A stretch of 64,000 bases of DNA from Colwellia sp. MB02u-6 (GCF_014077095.1 NZ_JACGVG010000035.1:434001-498000); one strand, 5' to 3'. Counted from the first letter of the stretch, positions 31,430-41,933 are shown. Notes: a model not told the origin generated them from the letters alone. A program made the numbers and translations.

Positions 31430-32296
31430 TTAATAGTCACTATCGACCGAATTAGCGTCACTAATACGTTCTATTCTGGCTTCTTCTTCTTCAAATGCAG
31501 CTTTAATTTCTTCTAATACTGTATCAACGTCTGCACTGGCTGTGTCTTCTTTGAATAAGCCGGTCAGTGCTAATTCTGGTGTTAGCTCTCCACTTTCAAA
31601 CAGTGCCCACATCTCCTGGCCATACTTGCTTTGTTTTAACATCGGGCTAAATTGACCATAATAGTTAGTCATATTGGTAACATCGCGCATTAACATAGCT
31701 TTGGCATTGTTATTGGCTGATGCATCTACCGCTTGTGGTAGATCAATAATGACCGGGCCATAATCATCAACTAAAACATTAAATTCTGACAAATCACCAT
31801 GAATAATACCGGCACAGAGCATTAACTGGACATAATGCATAACCAGTGTGTGATCTTCTTGAGCTTGTTCCGCTGACATTACCACGTCATTTAAGCGCGG
31901 GGCTACATCACCAGCATCGTTGGTGACAAGTTCCATTAATAAAACACCGTCGAAACAGCCAAAAGGTTGCGGTACACGAACACCAGCTTCTGCTAGTTGG
32001 TAAAGCGCATCAACTTCAGCATTTTGCCAAGCAGACTCTTGTTGGTCGCGACCATACTTTGACCCTTTTTCCATCGCTCGGGCACGACGGCTATTTCTAC
32101 TTTTTCTCCCCTCTTGATATTGCGCTGCTTTTTTAAAGCTACGCTTAATGGCTTCTTTGTAAACTTTAGCGCAGCGAACTTCGTCGCCACAACGAACCAT
32201 ATAAACAGTGGCTTCTTTTCCACTCATTAATTGGCTTATTACTTCATCTATTAAGCCATCATTAACAAGTGGCTGTATGCGTTTAGGTACTTTCAT
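31430..32296 (-). CDS. RIO-family serine protein kinase
   Basis: The 288-residue protein is an atypical RIO1-type kinase of the group found in many gammaproteobacteria (PA4780-like). Visible marks: the nucleotide loop region LMSGKEATVYMV, the invariant Lys in CAKVYKE, a long basic insert rich in Arg/Ser (FKKAAQYQEGRKSRNSRRAR), ELVTN (hinge), the catalytic loop IIHGDLSEFNVLV and the metal-binding VIIDLPQAV that replaces DFG. The last 40 residues are acidic. Targets in bacteria are not established. Start ATG is supported by the conserved MKVPKRIQPLV. Confidence 0.92.
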   Translation of the reverse strand: MKVPKRIQPLVNDGLIDEVISQLMSGKEATVYMVRCGDEVRCAKVYKEAIKRSFKKAAQYQEGRKSRNSRRARAMEKGSKYGRDQQESAWQNAEVDALYQLAEAGVRVPQPFGCFDGVLLMELVTNDAGDVAPRLNDVVMSAEQAQEDHTLVMHYVQLMLCAGIIHGDLSEFNVLVDDYGPVIIDLPQAVDASANNNAKAMLMRDVTNMTNYYGQFSPMLKQSKYGQEMWALFESGELTPELALTGLFKEDTASADVDTVLEEIKAAFEEEEARIERISDANSVDSDY

Positions 32297-32436
32297 AGCG
32301 CCGTTATACCTTAGTTGGGCGTTGGATGCCAGAGCAAAAGTATAACTTTTTATTTATCAAAAAATTAAAACATTGTCTGGTTTAGGTAAATGTTGGGTAA
32401 TATAATAAAATCTCTTTAACATAAACGCAAAGCCAT

Positions 32437-33372
32437 ATGATCCCATTTATTAGTCAATTACCTAAAAATGAAGAAATTACTTGGATAACAGCACTTAATC
32501 AGGCTTTGCCTGATGAAAATATTGTTGCTTTTTCTGAGGTCAAATCGGCAGAAAAAAAACACTGTCAACTAGCTATTGTTGCCAACCCTAATACTGAATT
32601 ATTGGCTGAATTTGAAAATTTGACATGGTTACATAGTATTTGGGCCGGTGTTGAACATTTGATGATGTCATTGGCTCACTCGCAGATTGACGTGGTGCGT
32701 TTAATTGACCCAACACTTAGTAGAGCCATGTCTGAAGCGGTGTTAGCCTGGAGTTTATATCTTCATCGAGACATGCCACGATATGCTAAGCAGCAGAAAA
32801 ATAAGCACTGGCAGCAACATCAACTTGTGCCAGCAAGTGAACGGCGTATTGGTATTCTTGGCTTAGGAGCATTAGGCCAAGTTAGCGCAAAGCAATTACA
32901 ACAAAATGGTTTTAAGGTCATGGGCTGGAGCCGTACGGCTAAAAAAATAGCAAATATTAGCAGTTATAGTGGCAATAATGGCTTGGCTGAAATGGTAGCA
33001 CAAAGTGATATTTTAGTTTGTTTACTACCATTAACGCCTGCAACACGCGGTATGGTGAATAAAGAATTGTTAGCGCAATTACCTCAAGGTAGTGCGGTAA
33101 TTAATTTTGCCCGTGGTGGCGTCATTAATACCGATGAACTGTTAAATGCGCTAAACAGTCATCACCTTAGCCATGCTGTGCTTGATGTTTTTGAACATGA
33201 GCCATTAAACGCTGATAGCGAGCTTTGGCATCACCCTGATATCACTATTTTGCCTCATATATCTGCGCCAACAAACCTTAATAGTGCTTGTGATATTGTC
33301 GCTAAAAACATTACGAGTTTTCGTGAGACTGGCCAAATACCCAAAGCGGTCAGTAAAGTTAATGGTTATTAA
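32437..33372 (+). CDS. ghrA: Glyoxylate/hydroxypyruvate reductase A
   Basis: A 311-residue D-2-hydroxyacid dehydrogenase of the GhrA type, reducing glyoxylate and hydroxypyruvate with NAD(P)H. Marks: LHSIWAGVEHLM, the Rossmann loop GILGLGALGQVSAKQL, GWSRTAK (Arg/Ser after the second strand suggests NADPH preference), LLPLTPATRGMVN, the catalytic Arg in NFARGGVINT, Glu in DVFEHEPLN and His in LPHISAPT. It stands alone, divergent from the RIO kinase. Confidence 0.92.
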   Translation: MIPFISQLPKNEEITWITALNQALPDENIVAFSEVKSAEKKHCQLAIVANPNTELLAEFENLTWLHSIWAGVEHLMMSLAHSQIDVVRLIDPTLSRAMSEAVLAWSLYLHRDMPRYAKQQKNKHWQQHQLVPASERRIGILGLGALGQVSAKQLQQNGFKVMGWSRTAKKIANISSYSGNNGLAEMVAQSDILVCLLPLTPATRGMVNKELLAQLPQGSAVINFARGGVINTDELLNALNSHHLSHAVLDVFEHEPLNADSELWHHPDITILPHISAPTNLNSACDIVAKNITSFRETGQIPKAVSKVNGY

Positions 33373-33685
33373 TCTAGATAGTAAAATAGACTTTGTTATA
33401 AGGTCTGATTTTTATTTACAGACATATTCAAGGTCTAAGCAAGTAGTTGCTAGAGAAAAGTGATTTAACAAACTCCACAGGTAAAGTGATTTAGTGTTTT
33501 TTATTATTTAAAATCGAAAGTTTTTGCTGATTTTTTTGTTGGATTAACACTGCTTTGACTGAGTTTTACTCAGCACTAAAGCCATCATCTTAGGTTTAAT
33601 AAAATCACCTGCTCGTCACTTACAATCTACTTGATTAAACTGCCAGTATTACACGGGCAGTTTGTCTTACTTTGCATTTATTGCC
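33373..33685. other. Intergenic region between ghrA and the giant protein gene
   Basis: About 310 bp between two convergent genes with no ORF. A hairpin at 33637-33663 (AAACTGCC / GGCAGTTT around an 11-base loop) is the only structured element; it could terminate the minus-strand giant gene, though its T-tract is weak. Confidence 0.45.
33637..33663 (-). terminator. Possible terminator of the giant protein gene
   Basis: Perfect 8-bp stem AAACTGCC / GGCAGTTT, 23 bp beyond the stop of the 1690-residue gene on the minus strand. The following bases are TTTAATCA, a weak T-tract, so efficiency is uncertain. Confidence 0.45.
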
Positions 33686-36600
33686 TTAACCTTTGGTAAT
33701 GATTAACCCCCCTGTAGGTAGTCGCATTTTAAATGAAATGCCTAATTCACCTTCAACCATATTAGTATCGATGATGGTGGTATCATTTTCTAAACTACCA
33801 CTGACTTCAACACCAGCTTTTACAGTAGAAATAAAAGGAATACTGCCTTCTGCTTCGGCATATATTTTTCCACCTTTAGTAACTTTTTCACTATTACTCA
33901 CCGCTTGAATTGCCGCTTGTTTGCTCGATGAAATGATGGTGTACTCTATCGATTTAGGGACAATATTAAAGACTAGTGCTTGGCCATCGTTAGTAATAGT
34001 AAAGCTAACACTGCCTTTGAATGGGTTATTTAAGTCAATATCTGCTGACGAATTAGCGGCTTGATAAGGATTAAATGCGGAGAAAAACTTCACATGCACC
34101 TGACCTTTAACGCCAGACTTTATTGGCATTTGTGTTGTTACACTGGTTAATCCAGCTTCGACAATTAAATCATTTATTAAGACCGGCTCTGCATCAGGTA
34201 GCAATAACTTGATGTCAGCTCTTAATAAACCATTCATTGGTAAAGCACTATCATCAGAAAGGTTAAAACCTAGCACCACTTTCTGTGCTTTGGCTGCACT
34301 AACCCTAGGTTTACTCCTATTCGATTTTGTTGTGATGGTACCTGACTTTTTATCAACCGCGACATCAACTTTATTGCTGTCAGAGGTTTTTGCAACATCT
34401 TCAATCTCTTTGGTTGTTATTGGGTCGTCTGCTTTTTTAGTGACACTTTTAGCTGCGTCGGTAAATGAGTCAAGCACCTTGGTAATTTGTTCATGAGCTT
34501 CATCATCGGTTAAATAACCCTCTTTGTTAAGTTTCTTGATTTGCTCAATCAATTTAGCACCATCTTTTTTCTGATTCGCCATCACAGATAAACCGGCAAA
34601 GTCTTTTGAAATACTGGCTAAATCAGTAACACTTTTTGAGGTGGTTTGCAGCGCCGCTAGTGCGTTTTGTTGTGTGCCTGTTAGGCCGGTAATATCTTTA
34701 AAGGCATCACCTTTTGACAATAGCTCAAAAGCACTACCCAAGCTGGTTGGGTCTGGCGCTGTGGGTACATTTTGCATGTTAATGATACTGGCAGGGAAAT
34801 CTTTCGCTTGTAAGTTACCCAGGTCATTGCGTCGACTACCAGTATTAATAGGATTAATTGCTGTGGGTGTTGTGCCGCAAGGCTCATCATTAAAGCGCCA
34901 ATGGCGTGATTCATCAATTTTTTCACAGCTATTACACTGACCCATTACCGACTCAGCATAGACTCCTTTTGTTGGCACACTGACTCTAAAAGGATCGGGT
35001 GCCGTGGTGGGTTGATAATAGGCCAGTAAGTCGTCAACGCCCCTAAATGTCGGGTCTAAACGTTCACCTGGTACAACTTTCAACACTAAATTATTACCCA
35101 CAATACCCATGATTTTATTCTCAACCACACTCGCGACACTCTTACCGCCACTGTAGGGAGCAATAAAACCATCTAGCAAGCCAAATAAACGGCTTGCATC
35201 CATACTTGACCAAATCACTTTATGCGCCATCTCTATATGTTCATTGAGAAAGCTAATTAATGCTGAAGCAGCCGCTTTGTCTTCTTTTTTAGGATTACGT
35301 AATTCATTAGTATTGGCAGGAACATACATTAACGCTGCATCAGTTACACTCATAATGTCAAATAAGTTCTGTATCTGCATTGAATTAATAATGTCGTTAT
35401 TAACCCTATGGTTGCGAAGAATATATTCACTTAAATGTTTTGTTTTATAATGTAAATAAAGTGAGCGAAGAATAATCTTAGATGATGAATTTACATTAGT
35501 ATTGGCCCGTAACCGTAAGTGATTGATTTGTGCCCGTGTAATTGTGGGGATAGATTTACTGGCAATATTGACTTTTAAGGGGGCACCTTGGCGATAATTT
35601 GATAAAATCGTCATATCTAAATCGAGTTGCAGTTCACTGCCATCATCAGCAATAGCGTCAAACTGCAGTGTATCAATGAATTTTTTTATAATTTTTGGTG
35701 CGTATTCCTGCTCAAAAATGGTGTCTTTTTCAGCTTCAGTTAAGGGAACCTCTCGCTCTAAATTTAGTACCATGCGACCATTAAACCAAGGGAATAATAT
35801 CAACAGATCATACTCTTCAGTTTTTGTCGCTTCTTCTATTATTCGGATAAAGGGGCGGGCTAATTCAAATGACAAAGTAAAGTAACCAGAGAAGTTTTGA
35901 ATTACTTCATCAATGTAGCTCCCATCAGGTAAGTCAGCATTAATATAGTCATCTTCAATACGTTCTATAGCGGTAAAGCCTCTATGTAAGGCTTTACCGT
36001 AAACCGCTCTCTTTAAGGTATTTCTCCAGCGTAATATTTTTTGATTATCAAAAAGGCTCATGGGTAGAGGGACATAAAGACATTCTTGAACATCAACTAA
36101 TTTTTGTTCAATGGCATAATGCTTTAAAACCTCAAAATATTCCATGGTGACTGCATGACAGTGATTGTTATTTTTAATCACTTCAGTTTGTACATTAACC
36201 GATTCATTTTGACCTATTGTTTGTACCACTGTACTGCGTTGGCTTCGTACGCTAGAAGCTGATTGTGAGGTGGAATCTTTTAATCGGTTTAAGGCACTAC
36301 CAGAAACATTTCGTGCTGAATTTTGTGATGCGTTGGATTTTGAAGAAGCGCCAGAATGCGAGATACCGCCGGCGACACCAAACACTACGGGCGCAATAAA
36401 ACCACCAATACCACCACCAATGCCTGCGCTGGTTGAGCTAGTACTATTACTCGAGTTTGCGACAAGTGACTCGTTTAGCGATGAATGCATAATCTCGGTA
36501 ATATCTCGATCGCGAATAATATCTGCGGTTATTTCGTCACTCACAACTTGAGCTTCGGTGCGGGCGGAGGTTTCCTTTCGATCCCAATCCACTATGGCAA

Positions 36601-38758
36601 TTTGTTTCTCCTGACATGGCGCTAGCGGCATGCTATATAAGCAATCGCCTAAAGAGAATCCCGCCGCTTTCCAAATTTGTTTTATATGTAAAATATGGCC
36701 ATTGGCTATGGTGGTATTTTCATGAATAGTAATGTTTTCATCCCAATTAATACTACTTTCTACCGTTAAATTAACTCGACCGGGATGGTTGACAATATAA
36801 GCCTGTTCAATGTTTTCAATTTGGCTAATGCCCGAACTAATTTGTTTCATTAAACCCAATAATCGACTTCTTATTTCATCATAATGGCGGTAAAAGTAGT
36901 CATCAACTAGCTCGTTCACAAAAGTGCTGCCATTACGGTAGAAGTTATAATACTCGTCCAATAAGTCAATAAAGGCGGTGATGCTATCCTGAAATATAAG
37001 GTAATATTCGCGAATCATGGCTATTTCAGGTAAGGAAAGTAGGACAGTGTTTTTTAATGTAGTTTTTATTTTTTCAAATTCTATGGTTAAACACATAATC
37101 CCCATAGTGGTCGGTTTAGTTGCAGTAGGGCAAGGCTCAAATCCCAGTTGAGTTGTCTCACTGGCATTGGCAAGTTCTATCATTAATCGCCTTAAGTCAC
37201 CTAACATTCTTTCTTGGTTAACTGAATTTGGCACATCATCGATTAACAGGATTGTTTGCTCTACCACTTTAATGGCGTTGTTTAACATTTGTGCCGTTAC
37301 TTGTGTGTTATTAACAAGCTTTTCAAGCGCTAAAATAGCTTGAGTAAAGTGTTTTCTATTGGCGGGTGAAAGCTCTAACAAACCGAGGTTTTTTTCAATA
37401 TGGCCTAATAGTGAGCGAACTTCTTCGCGATTTAAAGTGTCTTTTGCTGTGAGGGTTTCACAAAAGGTTTTGGCACTTTCCACACCATTTTTCCCACAAT
37501 ACGCGGCGGCAAGTTTATGTTGTAAACTCGATAATTTCTTTCTACGTTGCTCTTGTTGTTTAAGAATGCTTAAAAGGTCTGAAAATACTAAGTTTTTATT
37601 AATGCTCTGTAAGTCATGAGTGTGAACTTTTAATTGTTGCGTATCAGCAAAGTTCATTTTTAGCATATAATTTGGCAAGGTAGGGGCTGTTTTTTCACCT
37701 AGCCGCGATGCCATAACTCTTGTCATATTTACGGTGTCATCTTTCATCGCAACTTCTTCTATAACTAACGGCTGCATTGATAATGAAGAAAACGAATCAT
37801 TTAATTTATTGATGGTAGTGAAAATATTTTTTGATATTTCAAATAATTCAAATTTAAATTTTTTGCTGTCTTTGACTGTGATAGTAAAACCTCTAATTTC
37901 AGGCTCTGTTGTTCTAACGGTATGATAAAAGCTAGTTTCTTCTAATGTTCTATTAGGCACGGTAAAGTCAACACATTTACCGCCTATGTCTTGAGAAAAA
38001 GCACCTGAATTTACTAGGTCATCACTGTCGGGTAAAAGGGGTACGGCTTCATTACAGGCGCAGTCATTGTCTTGCTCTAAAGCTGATAAATCAGAGACTA
38101 ATAAAATATTGTTGGGTAGCCTATTGTCGTCTAATCCAATCACAATAGGCTGAGTTAGATTACCTGCAATAACACCGAAAGCTTGCTGAATGCTTTTATT
38201 CGGCACTTGACCATAAAAGTAGCCTTGGTTATCCGTTGTAGCAGAAAATATCGCATGAAAACTGCTACTATCAAGTAAAGCAACAGGGTCATCACTGACC
38301 ATAATCACAACTTGTAAACCGCCTGTTGCCTGCTCTGCTGTGCTATCAATGACTTTACCGGTAATTTTTTTTATTGCTTTCTCTACCGGTGAGTCAATAT
38401 TAAAAGCAATAACTTTAGCATTGATTTTGATGTTGAAGACCGGACTTTCATCAACAACATTAATAGGCACATTACTTGCCTTTAAACTGGTGTAACTATA
38501 ATTTTGTTGGCCTAGCATTTCGCCATCAGGTGCAAAAATGGCTATCTTAATGGCTTCATTAATCACTAGGTTTTTGAGCGGTAAATAAAATCTAAAAATA
38601 CCGTCTAGCTCGACATCTACCCGGTCTTTACTAAATACGGGGTGACCAGAAATTTCTTGGCTGTAGCTCACTTTTAGAAAATGACCTAGATATTGGTCAG
38701 TGATATTTTCATTATCGTTGGTAGGAATTAATTTTCCATTAACACTCATTGTTTCCAT
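33686..38758 (-). CDS. Giant 1690-residue protein of unknown function
   Basis: I cannot assign a function. No signal peptide is seen, so it is probably cytosolic or exported by a dedicated route. In order: an N-terminal beta-rich part (about 1-225) including a carboxypeptidase-regulatory-like unit (KKITGKVIDS … TTDNQGYFYGQVP); a Cys cluster DNDCACNE near 230; a long helical stretch (about 330-650); a core with LYSMPLAPCQEKQIAIVDWD and many charged residues (about 705-770); a Gly-rich hydrophobic segment GIGGGIGGFIAPVVFGVAGG (about 780-800) followed by a Ser/Asn-rich stretch; NNNHCHAVTMEYFEVLKHY (about 860-880); a CNSCEK … DEPCG four-Cys-like cluster (about 1272-1292); coiled or helical repeats (about 1340-1430); and a beta-rich C-terminus. 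A strong ribosome site (AGAGGAAGGA) supports ATG 38758. It stands alone, with long empty flanks. Confidence 0.9.
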   Translation of the reverse strand: METMSVNGKLIPTNDNENITDQYLGHFLKVSYSQEISGHPVFSKDRVDVELDGIFRFYLPLKNLVINEAIKIAIFAPDGEMLGQQNYSYTSLKASNVPINVVDESPVFNIKINAKVIAFNIDSPVEKAIKKITGKVIDSTAEQATGGLQVVIMVSDDPVALLDSSSFHAIFSATTDNQGYFYGQVPNKSIQQAFGVIAGNLTQPIVIGLDDNRLPNNILLVSDLSALEQDNDCACNEAVPLLPDSDDLVNSGAFSQDIGGKCVDFTVPNRTLEETSFYHTVRTTEPEIRGFTITVKDSKKFKFELFEISKNIFTTINKLNDSFSSLSMQPLVIEEVAMKDDTVNMTRVMASRLGEKTAPTLPNYMLKMNFADTQQLKVHTHDLQSINKNLVFSDLLSILKQQEQRRKKLSSLQHKLAAAYCGKNGVESAKTFCETLTAKDTLNREEVRSLLGHIEKNLGLLELSPANRKHFTQAILALEKLVNNTQVTAQMLNNAIKVVEQTILLIDDVPNSVNQERMLGDLRRLMIELANASETTQLGFEPCPTATKPTTMGIMCLTIEFEKIKTTLKNTVLLSLPEIAMIREYYLIFQDSITAFIDLLDEYYNFYRNGSTFVNELVDDYFYRHYDEIRSRLLGLMKQISSGISQIENIEQAYIVNHPGRVNLTVESSINWDENITIHENTTIANGHILHIKQIWKAAGFSLGDCLYSMPLAPCQEKQIAIVDWDRKETSARTEAQVVSDEITADIIRDRDITEIMHSSLNESLVANSSNSTSSTSAGIGGGIGGFIAPVVFGVAGGISHSGASSKSNASQNSARNVSGSALNRLKDSTSQSASSVRSQRSTVVQTIGQNESVNVQTEVIKNNNHCHAVTMEYFEVLKHYAIEQKLVDVQECLYVPLPMSLFDNQKILRWRNTLKRAVYGKALHRGFTAIERIEDDYINADLPDGSYIDEVIQNFSGYFTLSFELARPFIRIIEEATKTEEYDLLILFPWFNGRMVLNLEREVPLTEAEKDTIFEQEYAPKIIKKFIDTLQFDAIADDGSELQLDLDMTILSNYRQGAPLKVNIASKSIPTITRAQINHLRLRANTNVNSSSKIILRSLYLHYKTKHLSEYILRNHRVNNDIINSMQIQNLFDIMSVTDAALMYVPANTNELRNPKKEDKAAASALISFLNEHIEMAHKVIWSSMDASRLFGLLDGFIAPYSGGKSVASVVENKIMGIVGNNLVLKVVPGERLDPTFRGVDDLLAYYQPTTAPDPFRVSVPTKGVYAESVMGQCNSCEKIDESRHWRFNDEPCGTTPTAINPINTGSRRNDLGNLQAKDFPASIINMQNVPTAPDPTSLGSAFELLSKGDAFKDITGLTGTQQNALAALQTTSKSVTDLASISKDFAGLSVMANQKKDGAKLIEQIKKLNKEGYLTDDEAHEQITKVLDSFTDAAKSVTKKADDPITTKEIEDVAKTSDSNKVDVAVDKKSGTITTKSNRSKPRVSAAKAQKVVLGFNLSDDSALPMNGLLRADIKLLLPDAEPVLINDLIVEAGLTSVTTQMPIKSGVKGQVHVKFFSAFNPYQAANSSADIDLNNPFKGSVSFTITNDGQALVFNIVPKSIEYTIISSSKQAAIQAVSNSEKVTKGGKIYAEAEGSIPFISTVKAGVEVSGSLENDTTIIDTNMVEGELGISFKMRLPTGGLIITKG

Positions 38759-39466
38759 GATCCTTCCTCTTAGACACTTATTGTGTAAAAGTAATTACCG
38801 TGGCGGTGATAAAAAATGAACAACTACCCGATAATGTACTAGGTACAAATACGGTAGGCTAACAACCAGTCTTTCTTGTCTGATTCAATCTGATGTTAAT
38901 TTAGCATTGACACTTTCAACAGTGCCTTTTAAAGCTTGTTATGAACCAGATTTCAAAAATAAATATGACTTACTTCGCTACATTAATTAAATAAAAATAG
39001 TCGAACAAACGCAGCAATGCAAACTGATATAGTGTAAGAACACCCTTTACAGCCCCTAATTTTGTTGCCTGTTTAGTCTTTGTATAGCTATTAATTAGAC
39101 TTTTAATAACTTAGCGTAATAACTAAAATTTAAACAGTAGCCAGAGTGGTAAAGCCAGCAGCATAATGAAAATTTCAGGGGGGTAAGTGCTTAGTATAAG
39201 TTTTGTTGTGTCATTTTTGATTGATACACACCTTAAAGTGCAACGGGTATGTTTTATTTTTCAGCAAAGTGTCTTTATTATTAAAGAAGTCTATTAAAAC
39301 TTTATATTGACGCCGTTTTGATTATTTGCAGCTATTGAATTTTACTGGAGATAAAGTCCAATTAAGTACTCGTTACTGACTTAAACGGCATTAGATTAAG
39401 TTATTATTTAAAAGCGAGCTATTTGCAAGCAACAAAGCGCAATTTTGCTACTTCCTGAGTAAGACG
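38759..39466. other. Long intergenic region upstream of the giant gene
   Basis: About 700 bp between two minus-strand genes. No intact gene. On the minus strand from about 39262 to TAG 39123-39125 a frame reads IKNDTTKLILSTYPPEIFI and ends MLLALPLWLLFKF. It looks like the membrane-anchored C-terminus of a lost protein; no start is available because a TGA precedes it. The rest presumably holds the promoter of the giant gene, but no convincing -35/-10 pair stood out. Confidence 0.4.
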
Positions 39467-40660
39467 TTAAGATTTATTTTTATCATTGTTGACAAGTAAT
39501 TGATGAGCTTGTGACCAAAATTTGCTCGATATTTTGTTAATCACATTTGACTCTGCATTAATTAAAATAGCAAATCCTATCTCTAACTCGGGCGAGTAAC
39601 CAATATCGGCACGAAAGCCAGCAACCCAGCCAGAATGATAAATAATAGGATGACCGTCAAATTGATAAATGCGCCAGCCGTATCCGTAGTGAGCATCAGT
39701 TAAATGTTTACGCCAATATCGGCGGCGCAAATCTTTTTTTGTTTTAATACGTGGTGTCGTCAGTTCAGCGATTAGTGCAGGAGAAAGTGTTTCAGGGTTA
39801 TGACCTAAATTGGCAATTAACCATTTTGATAAGTCAGCAATACTGGCGTTAATGCCTGCAGCGGGAGCCACTTTATAATAGTCAGGCTCAACATCTACTG
39901 TACGCCAAACATAGCGTGTGATATTTCTGCCTGCTCTATTTTTTTTACTTGTTTTTATCCGTTTTCTGAGAATGTGAGGCTTAGCGGTGTTTTGCTCTTG
40001 TAAAAACACCTCAATACCCACTGAGGCATTGGCCATTTTTAAGGGCGAAAAAATTCTTTCTTGGAGCAAAGTGGCGTAGCTTTTAGCACTAACCGCTTCA
40101 ATGGCGGGTTGTAAAAATCCGTAGGCAATATTTTGATAGCCGTAACATCTTGCGGGCTGGCAAATCGGTGTAATACGATCAAACCGGCTAATTATTTTTT
40201 CCATACTCCAATTTTCATGTAGTAAATTATCGTAGGAATTTGGCATCAAGCCACTTGAATGACTGAGCAGGTGTTTTAATTGGATATTGTCTGCAGCGCC
40301 TTCGGTGGCTAAAGTAAAGTTAGGCACATACTTAGTGACTGGGTCTGATAATTTTAGCTGCTGCTCTTGTGCCAACATAGTGGTAATAGTAGCAGCAAAA
40401 GGCTTAGATACTGAGGCTAGGCGAAACACTGTATTATGATCTACTTTTTGGCTTTTCGCTTTATCAGTATAGCCAAAACTTTGCATGGCAAAAACTTGAT
40501 TTTTTTTAATAATGGCATACGCGGCGCCTGGAATACTAAATTTTTTTATTTCGCTAGCGATATTAGCCGATAACTTTTTATTTACGCTATTTAGGTCAGT
40601 AGCATAGGAGGTGAATGTTAAAAATAAGGTAAAAAAAAGCGCGATAAAGCGGAAAAACAT
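39467..40660 (-). CDS. Serine hydrolase, beta-lactamase (class C) family
   Basis: A 397-residue exported serine hydrolase of the AmpC/penicillin-binding-protein-like fold. A signal peptide (FFRFIALFFTLFLTFTSYA) is followed by the three active-site motifs: SVSK (Ser-x-x-Lys, in FRLASVSKPFAATI), Tyr-x-Asn in YGYQNIAYG and HSG in IIYHSGWVAGF. The insert around 230-260 is basic (RKRIKTSKKNRAGRN). Such proteins are usually peptidases or esterases, not necessarily antibiotic-degrading; the substrate cannot be told from sequence. Confidence 0.9.
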   Translation of the reverse strand: MFFRFIALFFTLFLTFTSYATDLNSVNKKLSANIASEIKKFSIPGAAYAIIKKNQVFAMQSFGYTDKAKSQKVDHNTVFRLASVSKPFAATITTMLAQEQQLKLSDPVTKYVPNFTLATEGAADNIQLKHLLSHSSGLMPNSYDNLLHENWSMEKIISRFDRITPICQPARCYGYQNIAYGFLQPAIEAVSAKSYATLLQERIFSPLKMANASVGIEVFLQEQNTAKPHILRKRIKTSKKNRAGRNITRYVWRTVDVEPDYYKVAPAAGINASIADLSKWLIANLGHNPETLSPALIAELTTPRIKTKKDLRRRYWRKHLTDAHYGYGWRIYQFDGHPIIYHSGWVAGFRADIGYSPELEIGFAILINAESNVINKISSKFWSQAHQLLVNNDKNKS

Positions 40661-40851
40661 GCAGAGAACCTATTTGAAAGACTAGCTAGTTTAAACAGTT
40701 AACGCGAAAATAAGTAGTAATATTCATTCGCTATAAGGGCTGAACTAGCTAAGATATTGATTTTTTATAGCGCAGCACGTCTTGTTCTGACTTTCTTGCT
40801 AATGCTGAAACTGTATCTCAAGATCAAGGCTTATTTTTAAAAAAATAACGA

Positions 40852-41667
40852 TTAGTTATGACTTTTTGCACTAAACCAAAAGTTCATGAAATCAGCGGTG
40901 AGTTTGTTTTCAATTTCCATGGCGCGCTCGGTGGGGCAAAAAATAGTGAAAATAATCTGTGTATCACCAAGCTCTGACGTGGCGACTTCAATATGAGGAT
41001 CAGGTCCTGCAATTTTTATATCTAATCGACTTTCAATCACTTGGTTATATCTTACGGCAACATCATTAAAGTCGGCACAGTAGGTGTCAGCTTTGACTTT
41101 TAGCGCATCAATAAAATCAAATGGGTTAACGCTGCCATCTCGGGTAATAGTAAAGTGATGAACGGCGTAACGTTTAAGGAAGTTTAAGTTTTTAATTGCT
41201 GATGTCACCAATTGATTATTGGGCATGTAAAGTGTTTTACCGGTAAATTGATAATTACTGATATCAACTTCTAATAGCGTTAAATTGATCCAGTCAATAG
41301 AGTTCACTTCACCGCAATAATTACCCACTTGTATCCAATCACCAATACGAAAGGGACGATTTGATACCACATAAATAAAGCCAATAAGACATTGAATAAA
41401 CTCGCGTGTAACAAGCACTATTGCCACAACAAATGCAGCAATTGAAAAAGCAAACTTTTGAATCTCAACAGACCAGATATTAAACACCACACAAATGAGT
41501 GCAAAATTGAATAGATTATTTAGTAAATTAACGCTTAAGCGTTTATCTAATTTTTTCTTTTTCGCGCGATGTTTAATTAAGCGTGTAATAACTAACTTTA
41601 CCGTAATTATAGCGATAGCTAATACAGCGGTGACTAAAGATTTATTTTCTAAAAGAGATTCGATCAT
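40852..41667 (-). CDS. MscS-family mechanosensitive ion channel
   Basis: The 271-residue product has two to three N-terminal membrane helices, the pore-lining region (FAFSIAAFVVAIVLVTREFIQCLIGFIYVV) and the MscS beta domain (NRPFRIGDWIQVGNYCGEVNSIDWINLTLLE, TLYMPNNQLV). It is close to the small MscS type, with a cytoplasmic alpha/beta C-terminus. Role: pressure release at low osmolarity. The start is ATG 41667. It is divergent from the next gene. Confidence 0.9.
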   Translation of the reverse strand: MIESLLENKSLVTAVLAIAIITVKLVITRLIKHRAKKKKLDKRLSVNLLNNLFNFALICVVFNIWSVEIQKFAFSIAAFVVAIVLVTREFIQCLIGFIYVVSNRPFRIGDWIQVGNYCGEVNSIDWINLTLLEVDISNYQFTGKTLYMPNNQLVTSAIKNLNFLKRYAVHHFTITRDGSVNPFDFIDALKVKADTYCADFNDVAVRYNQVIESRLDIKIAGPDPHIEVATSELGDTQIIFTIFCPTERAMEIENKLTADFMNFWFSAKSHN

Positions 41668-41933
41668 GTTTTGTCCAGTAAATTACTACAATAACGACTT
41701 ACTTTGGCGCTAAAATGTGCACGGTAGATTATTTTACCCAACAAATCGAGTGAAATATGACTTTAATGATTATTTATTTGTCATGATGTAATCAAAAAAA
41801 ATTTGTTCTGCTAATGTTCATTTATATTGTATAAAATAGTGTCTTGTTAAAAGAAACGACCAATAACTTAGAAACTTAGTCACCGAGCTTGTGTTTACTG
41901 TGCAAGTATAAATGGCTTTTAATAGGATATTTT

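Noticed and set aside
39467-40660. Antibiotic-resistance beta-lactamase
   Set aside because: Motifs fit the broad serine-hydrolase family; the sequence does not show a true AmpC-type enzyme.
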